The notes beneath the pieces are model-generated. The model saw only the letters and a program-made list of their open reading frames with translations, searched no databases and had not been told where the DNA came from. Below, piece after piece: positions 7,974 through 14,252 of a stretch of 14,252 nt of DNA. A program made the translations under genes and the position numbers. The stretch comes from Elusimicrobiota bacterium (GTDB lineage: Bacteria > Elusimicrobiota > Elusimicrobia > 2-02-FULL-39-32): positions 1 through 14,252 of the forward strand of contig JAHFCA010000015.1 of assembly GCA_023249715.1 (NCBI GenBank). The letters are read 5' to 3'. Positions within the stretch are counted from its first letter, which is position 1. Every line of letters begins with the position of its first letter.

Positions 7974-8213
7974 TCAACCTTCCAGCGTGTCGTGAGTAAT
8001 GGGTTCTACTTTAATGCCGCGCTTTTTTAGCCAATCTTTGGCTTGGGTTATTTCTTCTTGGGATCCTTCTAGCTCTAGGACAATTTCACCTATTTTTTCT
8101 GTCACTTTAGCCCGGCGGATATTAAAAATAATGGAAACTTCCTTGCATAAGTTATAAACAATAGGTTCCTGAATGAGATTTTGCGGGAAAATAAGATCGA
8201 TGGCTTCTTTCAC
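7974..8213 (-). CDS. Stand-alone NIL-domain protein
   Basis: 79-residue protein that is essentially one NIL domain (ferredoxin-like beta-alpha-beta fold named after the Asn-Ile-Leu residues of MetN ATPases). The pattern fits: FPQNLIQEPIVYNLCKE, a middle strand VSIIFNIRRAKV, GEIVLELEGSQEEITQA, and a final helix-strand with WLKKRGIKVEPI. NIL domains regulate methionine importers, and fused to 4Fe-4S ferredoxin they help make homocysteine from aspartate semialdehyde. Here no ATPase or ferredoxin cysteines are attached. The start is GTG (8211-8213); the upstream frame hits a stop and no ATG is available, and without a good Shine-Dalgarno translation is probably coupled to the carrier gene 11 bases before. 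Its place behind a SAM riboswitch supports a methionine-pathway role, perhaps sulfur delivery or amino-acid sensing. Confidence 0.85.
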   Translation of the reverse strand: MKEAIDLIFPQNLIQEPIVYNLCKEVSIIFNIRRAKVTEKIGEIVLELEGSQEEITQAKDWLKKRGIKVEPITHDTLEG

Positions 8214-8224
8214 AGAATTAGAGA

Positions 8225-8509
8225 TTAAAACTTAAGTCCGCCAGCGATGGCGGGGATAATGCTTACTTCTGCGTTTCCATCCACCTTTGTTTTGATGCCG
8301 TCTTTAAAGCGAATATCTTCGCCGTTAACGAAGATGTTGATAAAGCGCCGAACTTGTCCTGTTTCATCGCAGATACGTTCTTGAATGCCGGGGTAGTTTT
8401 TTTCTAAATCTGAAAGAATATCTTGAATAGTAGTCCCGGATGATTCTACTACTGCTTGGTCCTTGGTGAGTTTGCGCAAAGGCGCTGGGATTCTAACTTT
8501 TGCTGCCAT
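8225..8509 (-). CDS. CysO/MoaD/ThiS-like sulfur-carrier protein with GG-LKF tail
   Basis: 94-residue ubiquitin-fold sulfur carrier. The sequence resembles mycobacterial CysO over its whole length: VRIPAPLRKLT at the start, DILSDLEKNYPGI, RRFINIFVNGEDIRF and the ending IIPAIAGG. Such carriers are adenylated on the C-terminal Gly by a MoeB-type E1 and converted to a thiocarboxylate that donates sulfide to a PLP enzyme. Here Gly-Gly (residues 90-91) is followed by Leu-Lys-Phe, so a JAMM/Mec+-type peptidase should have to trim three residues first, as for QbsE. Neither the peptidase nor the E1 is in this window. I chose the ATG at 8507-8509 over a TTG three bases upstream because the AGGAGG is 6 bases from the ATG and only 3 from the TTG. 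It follows the threonine-synthase-like gene directly, so that enzyme is its likely partner. Confidence 0.92.
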   Translation of the reverse strand: MAAKVRIPAPLRKLTKDQAVVESSGTTIQDILSDLEKNYPGIQERICDETGQVRRFINIFVNGEDIRFKDGIKTKVDGNAEVSIIPAIAGGLKF

Positions 8510-8515
8510 CAAAAG

Positions 8516-8521
8516 CCTCCT
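8516..8521 (-). promoter_or_regulatory. Shine-Dalgarno of the sulfur-carrier gene
   Basis: Perfect minus-strand AGGAGG overlapping the TAG stop (8520-8522) of the threonine-synthase-like gene. The 6-base spacing to the ATG at 8507-8509 decides the start of the carrier protein. It is the strongest ribosome-binding site I saw in the window, consistent with a carrier made in excess over its enzyme. Confidence 0.8.
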
Positions 8522-9752
8522 ATTTGGTCAAGGATTCGTACAGGGAGCGAAACTCATTTATGTTTGCGGAGATTACGTGTGGTTTAGAGACTTTTTCTTG
8601 CACACATTCCTGAGTCTTAAACCCATTCCCCGTAATATAAGCCACTACGAGTTCGTCCGGCGCTATCTTACCAGATTCCACTAGCTTTTTCAACACAGCG
8701 ATGGTCGTGCCTCCGGCTGTTTCGGTAAAGACTCCTTCTTTTTGGGCGAGGAGCTGAATTCCTTGCACAATTTCATCGTCCGTGGCAGACTCTCCGTACC
8801 CTTTCGTCTTTTTTACAGTTTCTGCGGCGTAGTATCCATCGGCAGGATTGCCGATAGCGATAGATTTAGCGATGGTGTTAGGAACCACGGGTTTGATAAT
8901 GTCGGATTTTTCTTTGATGGCAGTGACGACGGGGGAACATCCTTGAGCTTGCGCGGCTGATAGTTTGGTGTGAAGCTCCGGGATGAACCCCAATTGGTGA
9001 AATTCAGAAAGGCCTTTATAAATTTTAGTCAAAAGAGAACCCGAAGCTACCGGAACCACCACATGGTCTGGCGCTCTCCATCCTAACTGTTCTGCCACTT
9101 CGAACCCAAGTGTTTTAGAACCTTCGGCATAGTAAGGTCTTATATTTACATTCACAAAGGCCCATTTAAAGAGATCGGCCACTTCCGCGCAGAGGCGGTT
9201 CACGGCGTCATAATTTCCTTTGACGCCTACTATAATAGGTTTGTAAATACCGGCTCCCACAATTTTTCCGGCTTCTAAATCTGCCGGGATAAAAACAAAG
9301 GTTTTAAATTGGCCAACCGCGCCATAGGCAGCCACTGCTCCTGCCAGATTCCCCGTTGAAGCGCAGGCAACCACGTTAAAGCCTAACTCCCGACTGCGGG
9401 TTAAGGCTACCGATACCACCCGATCCTTAAAAGAAAAGGTAGGATTCACCGCATCGTTTTTAATATAAAGATTTTTTAAACCGAGGTATTTCCCTAGATT
9501 TCTCGATTTCCAAAAGGGAGTAAACCCTTCGCACAGGGAAAGAACATCCGTAGTTTCTACCGGAAGCAGTTCCCAGTAGCGCCAGAGGGTGTGTGGGCGC
9601 GCGACAATTTTTTCTTTATTGATGTGAGAACGAATAAAGTCGTAATTGTAATCCACTTCCAAAGGGCCAAAACAAAATTCACAGACATGTTTAGCCACCG
9701 CCGGAGTGGTATTCCCACATTCTTTGCACTTCAAACCTTTAATCTTTTGCAT
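8520..9752 (-). CDS. thrC: Threonine-synthase-like PLP enzyme, possible thiocarboxylate-dependent homocysteine synthase
   Basis: 410-residue fold-type II PLP enzyme of the threonine synthase family, which normally converts O-phosphohomoserine to threonine. An N-terminal zinc ribbon is seen (Cys9, Cys12, Cys24, Cys27). The PLP lysine is Lys109 in NPTFSFKDR (103-111); most threonine synthases have NPTGSFKDRG, so the Gly-to-Phe change and the VV after DR are notable. STGNLAGAVAAY (132-143) is the cofactor and substrate binding loop, VPVASGSLLTKIYKG (233-247) the phosphate-binding turn, and the C-terminal GNGFK is typical. The start ATG has AGGGA 9 bases upstream. A SAM-I riboswitch lies immediately upstream and a CysO-like carrier immediately downstream. 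By analogy with CysM, which combines O-phosphoserine with CysO thiocarboxylate, I infer it may make homocysteine from O-phosphohomoserine. Plain threonine synthase remains the alternative. Confidence 0.9.
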   Translation of the reverse strand: MQKIKGLKCKECGNTTPAVAKHVCEFCFGPLEVDYNYDFIRSHINKEKIVARPHTLWRYWELLPVETTDVLSLCEGFTPFWKSRNLGKYLGLKNLYIKNDAVNPTFSFKDRVVSVALTRSRELGFNVVACASTGNLAGAVAAYGAVGQFKTFVFIPADLEAGKIVGAGIYKPIIVGVKGNYDAVNRLCAEVADLFKWAFVNVNIRPYYAEGSKTLGFEVAEQLGWRAPDHVVVPVASGSLLTKIYKGLSEFHQLGFIPELHTKLSAAQAQGCSPVVTAIKEKSDIIKPVVPNTIAKSIAIGNPADGYYAAETVKKTKGYGESATDDEIVQGIQLLAQKEGVFTETAGGTTIAVLKKLVESGKIAPDELVVAYITGNGFKTQECVQEKVSKPHVISANINEFRSLYESLTK

Positions 9753-9768
9753 AGATGCTGGTCCCTAT

Positions 9769-9807
9769 AAAAAAAATTCCCTCGAGGAGAAATTTCCTAG
9801 CGAGGGA
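9769..9807 (-). terminator. Intrinsic terminator of the SAM riboswitch
   Basis: On the minus strand TCCCTCG (9801-9807) pairs with CGAGGGA (9778-9784), a perfect 7-bp outer stem. An inner AGGA/TCCT pairing lengthens it after a two-base bulge. After AA comes an unbroken run of eight T (9769-9776). The structure ends 16 bases before the thrC-like start codon, so termination here silences the whole sulfur operon. Confidence 0.9.
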
Positions 9808-9819
9808 TCTATTCTCCTC
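9784..9819 (-). promoter_or_regulatory. Antiterminator hairpin of the SAM riboswitch
   Basis: Minus-strand GAGGAGAA (9812-9819) is the exact complement of TTCTCCTC (9784-9791). The first strand shares bases 9817-9819 with the 3' side of aptamer stem P1, and the second covers the 3' half of the terminator. This helix is therefore exclusive with both. The predicted logic is an OFF switch: with SAM bound, P1 forms and the terminator folds; without SAM, the antiterminator forms and the genes are read. Confidence 0.8.
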
Positions 9820-9935
9820 TCATCGTAGGTTCGAATTATATCGAAACCCCGGCATTAGCACTGATCTCTGCAAAATCTGCAAAGTAGTTGCCGTGGGATC
9901 ATTGGGCTCGGTCCCTCCCCCACTCTCGATAAGAG
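9817..9935 (-). ncRNA. SAM-I (S-box) riboswitch aptamer
   Basis: The leader of the thrC-like gene shows the SAM-I consensus on the minus strand. P1 is CTCTTATCG (9927-9935) with CGATGAGAG (9817-9825), nine pairs including one G-U. Next come GAGAGTGGGGGAGGGACC, the kink-turn/P2 segment with GATCCCACGGCAAC, the P3 hairpin around TTTGCAGATTTTGCAGA, the invariant GTGCTAAT (9854-9861) and a P4 hairpin GGTTTCGA...TCGAACC. It senses S-adenosylmethionine and controls methionine and sulfur genes. A promoter lies just upstream, and an antiterminator and terminator follow. Confidence 0.96.
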
Positions 9936-9947
9936 AAACAAGAGAAT

Positions 9948-9976
9948 ACGATACAGAAATTTATTTGATTTGTCAA
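9948..9976 (-). promoter_or_regulatory. Sigma-70 promoter of the SAM-riboswitch operon
   Basis: Minus-strand TTGACA (9971-9976), a perfect -35, is followed after exactly 17 bases by TATCGT (9948-9953), a 4/6 -10 match. The predicted start near 9940 falls a few bases before aptamer stem P1, as expected for an S-box leader. It lies 44 bases beyond the stop of the large upstream protein gene, so the sulfur operon has its own start. Confidence 0.8.
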
Positions 9977-10020
9977 ATTAAAGCTAAAGAGATTTACTTA
10001 CGAATAGGATCCCTATTTTC

Positions 10021-13000
10021 TTACGCTTGAATTCTTATAACTTGAGAGTGTTTAACTTCTTCTGTAATTTTCTGCAGATCTAAGACAGGTTTTACAAGGG
10101 TGGCAGAGATAATTTGGTAAATCTGAATTCTAAAAGCTTTATTAGCCATTTGGTCCCATCTTTCGGCTAAATCTGTAACAAGATCAATACCCATTCCTGC
10201 AGAAATTCCATTCGTATGTAGGAATCTAGAAATATCTTCTATCTTTAGTTTTTCTCCCTTTTTACTGGTTAAATGCTCTTTGGAAATTATCTTTATATTG
10301 CTTATATCTATTTTATTTCCCAGTTTTACCATCATTGCTGAACGAATATCTTCTAAATCTTGATTGGCTGTTACTACGATGGGGCGATCGTGTTTTGCGA
10401 GTTTAAGGAGCGATTCTGTAACTAAATCAGCTCCCTTTTTTGTATTGGCACTATTTTCAAACCAGCTATTGATATCCAATACTTTAGTCCCCTTCAATTC
10501 AAGAACTCCAACTGATTTCATTTTTATCATCCTTGCAGCCCACACACCTAACGCATATTTCTCCCTATAGAGTGTCTCCAACTGAATTGCATCTTCTCCA
10601 GTTAAAGGAAGATTCTCTATAACCCCTTGGGAAGGTCTCTTTTCAAACACAGAAAGGAGATTCCTCTTTACAGGATTAAACTCTACCCTAGAACCTAACA
10701 AGTCCTTCATATATCTCTTCGCTCGTCTTTCATCCATGCTCTGAAAGAGAGCGATCATCCCAACTAACTCGTCCAACTTGTGTCTTTCATAGATCCCTTT
10801 ATCTGACTCTGCAATACGATCTTCAATAGAGTGATCAAGAACATTGCGCAGTACTTTATATCTTTGAGCAGATACTTCTTTATTCTCCTCGTAAGGAAGT
10901 AGTCGCAACTCTCTTTCAACATCCTCAATATTTGAGAATTGCGCCTTAGATTGCTCATAAAGAATCAGATTCGACTTAACTAAGTGATCTCTATACGCAA
11001 ATATTAAAGGAACACTCAAGAAAAATAGAGATGCAATAATCGTTAAGGAATTTTGGATAAAACTAAGAGAAGTCATAAACGAATTGAAAAGGGTATTGGT
11101 ATATACGTCAGGAATAGGCAATAATCCCTGTGCATTCGCTGGCAAACAAGCATCTCTAACAGCTCCACCAACCGCTAAAATTACAAGTACTAGAACGATA
11201 GAATGTGCTGTTGGTAGAGACATACTATCCCCAGTAGGCGCATTCTGATCTGCTAATATCCAGCCATTGAAGTCTTTGTTTAGAATTTTCATGGAATCAC
11301 GCAATAACCTGTACGAGTGAAGTTCAATACCTAGAAATTTCTTGACAACCTTATCCTGGTTTGTAAAGTAAATTTCTAAAGCTATTAATATAAACACGCG
11401 CGTTAAATCGAGCTCAGATTTAACTAATGCCTCTCTTATTTTTCGCGGCGATTTTTCCTGTAGGATAGCTTTCAGTTTTGAGTGAACGGTTTGCTTATCT
11501 TCTTCACTTAGTGAGGAGTGCGATAGGTACAGAAGAGTAATATCAATAATATGCTCAACCTGTTCTGCTTGATTGGCAGATGGATGATTCGCATGCGTAG
11601 GAATATTTTCTCGAAAGGGTTGAATGGATAATGTAGAAATCGTTTCCTTAATCTGTCTAGAAGATTCTGCTTTGCTAACTTTGCCGGGCGCTGGGCTTAT
11701 TCCAGATTGAGCGCTCTGAGCATTCTCAGCCGTTACACGTTCCCTTTCTTCAATATAATTTTTCATATGCTGTATCACTTGTTTTGTCATTTCTAAGTAG
11801 TTTAGCAGGTTAAATTCAGCAGACTTATCGCTATTTTGCAAATATTGGAGTGCAGTTTTCAAATGAGATTCAAATGGAGAAACTTCGGCATTGAAATACT
11901 GAATAGATGAAACATTGACTTGCTTAACATGCTCTATTTTCTGATCAATGATCTCACCACCTATTTTTATTGCCTCTGAAAATTCACAATTGTTCTCTTT
12001 TTGGATGTCTAAAATATACAAATTCATTTCTTTCCCAAGAACATAAAAATGATACACAGATTCTGCGATGGATAGTGCGCTACCATCTCCATGGGCATAC
12101 ATATTCTTGATATATTCAGCCAACTTCATAACGATATTAAACTCGTCTCCCTCATTTTTTAATGTTTCAATTTGCTGAGTTAAATCTAAAGCTACATTGA
12201 GATCATATGGCAAGAAGCGGCTTATCGTTCGCCATATTGGGACCGCGAAGGATTGAGCTATAAATTCTTCCGGCTCGCTTTCATTAGAAACCATCTCGGC
12301 AATGATATTTTGCATTAATTTGATAGCACGATTGGTATCGAGTTGGAATACCTGTTTAAGATGGAGAAGGATTGTTCCATATCCTCGATCCCACATCAAT
12401 TTTCCTATCAATTCTGTAGCGCAATCGCGCGATTGCTTATTGCTGGCATTGAAGTTTTTCTTTAAGTAGGCTGCAATGGAGTCTTCGTACTTGGAACTCT
12501 CTTCATTCGCAATGATCTCAATAATTTTATTCGCTCCCTCGCAAGCAAGGTCAAAATCAACGTTAAATTTTTCTGTTGAGAATCTGTAAAAATAACTAAT
12601 GATGACCAATAAATCAGTAGCCGGTTTCATTCGCTTCACCCAGTCTTTTGCCGCATCCTCAATACAGGTTGAGATTCTATCTCCACCCATATTTTTAAAC
12701 CTATGATATAGAGATCGAACAGGTTCTACTACTGGTTTTTCCTTTTTATATTCATTTTTAACCAGTTGAACAACATGATTTTGAAGCTTTTCCCAGTTTT
12801 CATCCCATTCTTCCAGAAAATTAAGAACGCTCAGTTTTGTCGCTTCCGGAACTGACGATCCTTGAATAAGTTCACTCATCGTTGTATTTTTTGCTTTTGC
12901 CTCTTTTCTAATCTCATCCATTAACTCAGCGATCCTGAGAGGGTTCTTTTCTTGTGCGGTCAAGTGATCAAATAAACCTATCAATTCGACAACAGAATTC

Positions 13001-14252
13001 ACGATTTGAATAGGTTCAAACAACCAAGTTTTTAAGTCAGATAATAAATCTGGATCATCTGTAATTTTGCCAATCAACTGACTAAGTTTTTGTGTGGCAG
13101 GATCTATTACTTCTGTATCAGAATCTATTTCTTCTTGAAGAGTGAATAAGTCCTTTTCGATGGCAACTAAAATCGCCTCATCCTCAACTATTAAAGATAT
13201 ATCTGCATTTCTTTTCTCAATATCTGCAATAAATTCTTTTGTTGTCTCCCCTTTATTATCTGTGGAATCTGCCTTAGGGGTAAACCTCAACAACTTTACT
13301 ACTTTATCTGTTTTACTGTAATTAAAATAAAATCTGTAATTCTGACTTCTTAAATGGTATAGGGTTTTATCTTTGCATCTTAACATATGTACTTTTTTAT
13401 CCTCATCTAAAAGTTTTTCAGGATATTCCAACCGATTTCGCAACTCTTCTATGAGAGGTTTTATGTCTTTGCCGGAATGTTTCCTCACATCTTCATAAAA
13501 ACCTCTATTCAAGATAATAGAATACCCATGCCAATCTTGCTCTGTGACTTCGATCCCTTTTACGGTGATCTCTTGTGTATTTCTGCTTCCAGCAGGCGCT
13601 CGTATTTTAATATCATCTCGCATACGAATTGTTCCAAGGAGCAAGAGATTTTTTAGCAGTGTAACAATTCTCAAGGGTAAAATTTTCTCTGCCAGAGCGC
13701 TGTTTAGGAATAGGACAAGTATGTTATAGATTGAGTGTGCTATTGTGCTTGCAATATCAGCAAAGATATGTGACTGTTCAAAATATAGTGTGGTAAGATA
13801 AATGGTTGTAAACAATGCGGCAGGGATGAGGTATTTAAAGAAATCGGTCCTATCTTTTTTATTGGCGTAGTTCCAAGGCAGGCAGCCTTTCTTACACCCG
13901 CTATCATACGCTCGCACTAACCAGCGCACAATAATGTGCGCTGCGGCAAAGAGCACAATGCTCACTCCCAATATCATCCCAATCCCCATGGGATCAAGAG
14001 AAGACAGTCCTCTAAAAGTAGATGGAATCGAATGGAGAGTCAAGGCTCTAAAAACCGCTTCTTCCCAAATAGGAGCTATCCCGGCAGAATAACCATTGTA
14101 AATAATTTTATAGATCCAGGATTCTTCAGGCACTTTTAGAATTTTTAATACCGCCTTTAGAATATCATCAAAAATAGATGCGGTTTCATTCGGTTTTGAA
14201 ATATTTCTCTCTGACCATTCCACCGGTAGATATTTCTTTAATCTTCCAATAA
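10021..14252 (-). CDS. Very large multi-domain membrane protein: CPBP protease domain, RelE-like domain, unknown C-terminal regions (5' partial)
   Basis: Open frame of 1,400 codons from a GTG at 14221-14223, but it stays open to the window edge (residues IGRLKKYLP precede) and the GTG lacks a Shine-Dalgarno, so I treat the N-terminus as missing. Positions below count from the GTG. All three CPBP (CAAX/Abi) intramembrane-protease motifs are present: EEAVFR (Glu54, Glu55, Arg59), F92xxxH96 and H163xxxN167, with helices at about 80-102, 130-147 and 153-177. The CPBP helices usually before EExxxR are not seen, which fits a start outside the window. Residues about 225-318 look like a RelE/ParE fold (LYHLRSQNYRFYF, then KVVKLLRF). 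Residues 320-990 are mostly helical and unrecognised. Two hydrophobic segments lie at 1006-1023 and 1058-1076. The C-terminal 320 residues are unrecognised. Proteins this size occur in Omnitrophota. Function is unknown; the domain calls are by motif only. Confidence 0.85.
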   Translation of the reverse strand, partial: IGRLKKYLPVEWSERNISKPNETASIFDDILKAVLKILKVPEESWIYKIIYNGYSAGIAPIWEEAVFRALTLHSIPSTFRGLSSLDPMGIGMILGVSIVLFAAAHIIVRWLVRAYDSGCKKGCLPWNYANKKDRTDFFKYLIPAALFTTIYLTTLYFEQSHIFADIASTIAHSIYNILVLFLNSALAEKILPLRIVTLLKNLLLLGTIRMRDDIKIRAPAGSRNTQEITVKGIEVTEQDWHGYSIILNRGFYEDVRKHSGKDIKPLIEELRNRLEYPEKLLDEDKKVHMLRCKDKTLYHLRSQNYRFYFNYSKTDKVVKLLRFTPKADSTDNKGETTKEFIADIEKRNADISLIVEDEAILVAIEKDLFTLQEEIDSDTEVIDPATQKLSQLIGKITDDPDLLSDLKTWLFEPIQIVNSVVELIGLFDHLTAQEKNPLRIAELMDEIRKEAKAKNTTMSELIQGSSVPEATKLSVLNFLEEWDENWEKLQNHVVQLVKNEYKKEKPVVEPVRSLYHRFKNMGGDRISTCIEDAAKDWVKRMKPATDLLVIISYFYRFSTEKFNVDFDLACEGANKIIEIIANEESSKYEDSIAAYLKKNFNASNKQSRDCATELIGKLMWDRGYGTILLHLKQVFQLDTNRAIKLMQNIIAEMVSNESEPEEFIAQSFAVPIWRTISRFLPYDLNVALDLTQQIETLKNEGDEFNIVMKLAEYIKNMYAHGDGSALSIAESVYHFYVLGKEMNLYILDIQKENNCEFSEAIKIGGEIIDQKIEHVKQVNVSSIQYFNAEVSPFESHLKTALQYLQNSDKSAEFNLLNYLEMTKQVIQHMKNYIEERERVTAENAQSAQSGISPAPGKVSKAESSRQIKETISTLSIQPFRENIPTHANHPSANQAEQVEHIIDITLLYLSHSSLSEEDKQTVHSKLKAILQEKSPRKIREALVKSELDLTRVFILIALEIYFTNQDKVVKKFLGIELHSYRLLRDSMKILNKDFNGWILADQNAPTGDSMSLPTAHSIVLVLVILAVGGAVRDACLPANAQGLLPIPDVYTNTLFNSFMTSLSFIQNSLTIIASLFFLSVPLIFAYRDHLVKSNLILYEQSKAQFSNIEDVERELRLLPYEENKEVSAQRYKVLRNVLDHSIEDRIAESDKGIYERHKLDELVGMIALFQSMDERRAKRYMKDLLGSRVEFNPVKRNLLSVFEKRPSQGVIENLPLTGEDAIQLETLYREKYALGVWAARMIKMKSVGVLELKGTKVLDINSWFENSANTKKGADLVTESLLKLAKHDRPIVVTANQDLEDIRSAMMVKLGNKIDISNIKIISKEHLTSKKGEKLKIEDISRFLHTNGISAGMGIDLVTDLAERWDQMANKAFRIQIYQIISATLVKPVLDLQKITEEVKHSQVIRIQA

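Noticed and set aside
7938..7976. Possible ECF autoregulation promoter (GAAA ... CGTT) before the sigma gene
   Set aside because: The spacing is 18 bases and the elements match only loosely; I could not support it over chance.
8510..8512. TTG start one codon upstream for the sulfur carrier
   Set aside because: It would sit only 3 bases from the AGGAGG, while the ATG at 8507-8509 has the standard 6-base spacing.
10003..10017. Near-palindrome AATAGGGATCCTATT just after the giant gene stop, as a possible terminator
   Set aside because: A 6-bp AT-rich stem with a three-base loop and no following T-run; too weak to call a terminator.
9755..10030. Plus-strand open frame of 91 codons between the two minus-strand genes
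   Set aside because: It runs antisense through the riboswitch, terminator and promoter, all of which are better supported; no ribosome-binding site or family resemblance.
14221..14223. GTG as the true start of the giant protein
   Set aside because: No Shine-Dalgarno precedes it, the frame is open to the window edge, and the helices normally before the first CPBP motif are missing, so a start outside the window is more likely.

Overview
The window is a compact stretch of bacterial chromosome in which every gene I can support lies on the minus strand, so transcription runs from the right end to the left. No tRNA, rRNA, CRISPR array, insertion sequence or phage gene is visible. The gene set (membrane pyrophosphatase, branched-chain amino acid transporter parts, exported HtrA with a signal anchor, ECF sigma factor, very large multi-domain membrane protein) fits a Gram-negative-type, probably anaerobic and uncultivated lineage. 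The oversized protein recalls Omnitrophota-like genomes, but that placement is a guess made without a database search.

Right part (10021-14252): one reading frame of more than 1,400 codons, open to the right edge. Near its visible N-terminus is a complete-looking CPBP (CAAX/Abi) intramembrane protease signature, followed by a RelE/ParE-like domain, about 650 residues of unrecognised helical sequence, a second membrane segment pair and an unrecognised C-terminal domain.

Centre (7974-9976): a promoter, a SAM-I riboswitch with a readable antiterminator/terminator switch, then a threonine-synthase-like PLP enzyme, a CysO/MoaD/ThiS-like sulfur carrier ending in GG-LKF, and a stand-alone NIL-domain protein. 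A SAM riboswitch controls methionine supply, so this set is best explained as a thiocarboxylate-dependent homocysteine (methionine) pathway in which the 'threonine synthase' may use O-phosphohomoserine and sulfur from the carrier protein. This is the most interesting system in the window.

Left of centre (1190-7937): a tightly packed run in the order ECF sigma factor, exported protein with a degenerate GH57-like half and a glucodextranase-C-like half, HtrA/DegP protease, response regulator with a degenerate GGDEF domain, LivM, LivG, LivF. Gaps are 2-6 bases or the genes overlap, so it is probably one operon linking envelope stress or signalling to a transporter; LivH and the periplasmic binding protein are absent here. 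It starts only 36 bases after the NIL gene with no terminator visible, so read-through from the riboswitch transcript is possible.

Left edge (1-1132): the N-terminal 377 codons of a proton- or sodium-pumping membrane pyrophosphatase with its own candidate promoter; its C-terminus is outside the window.
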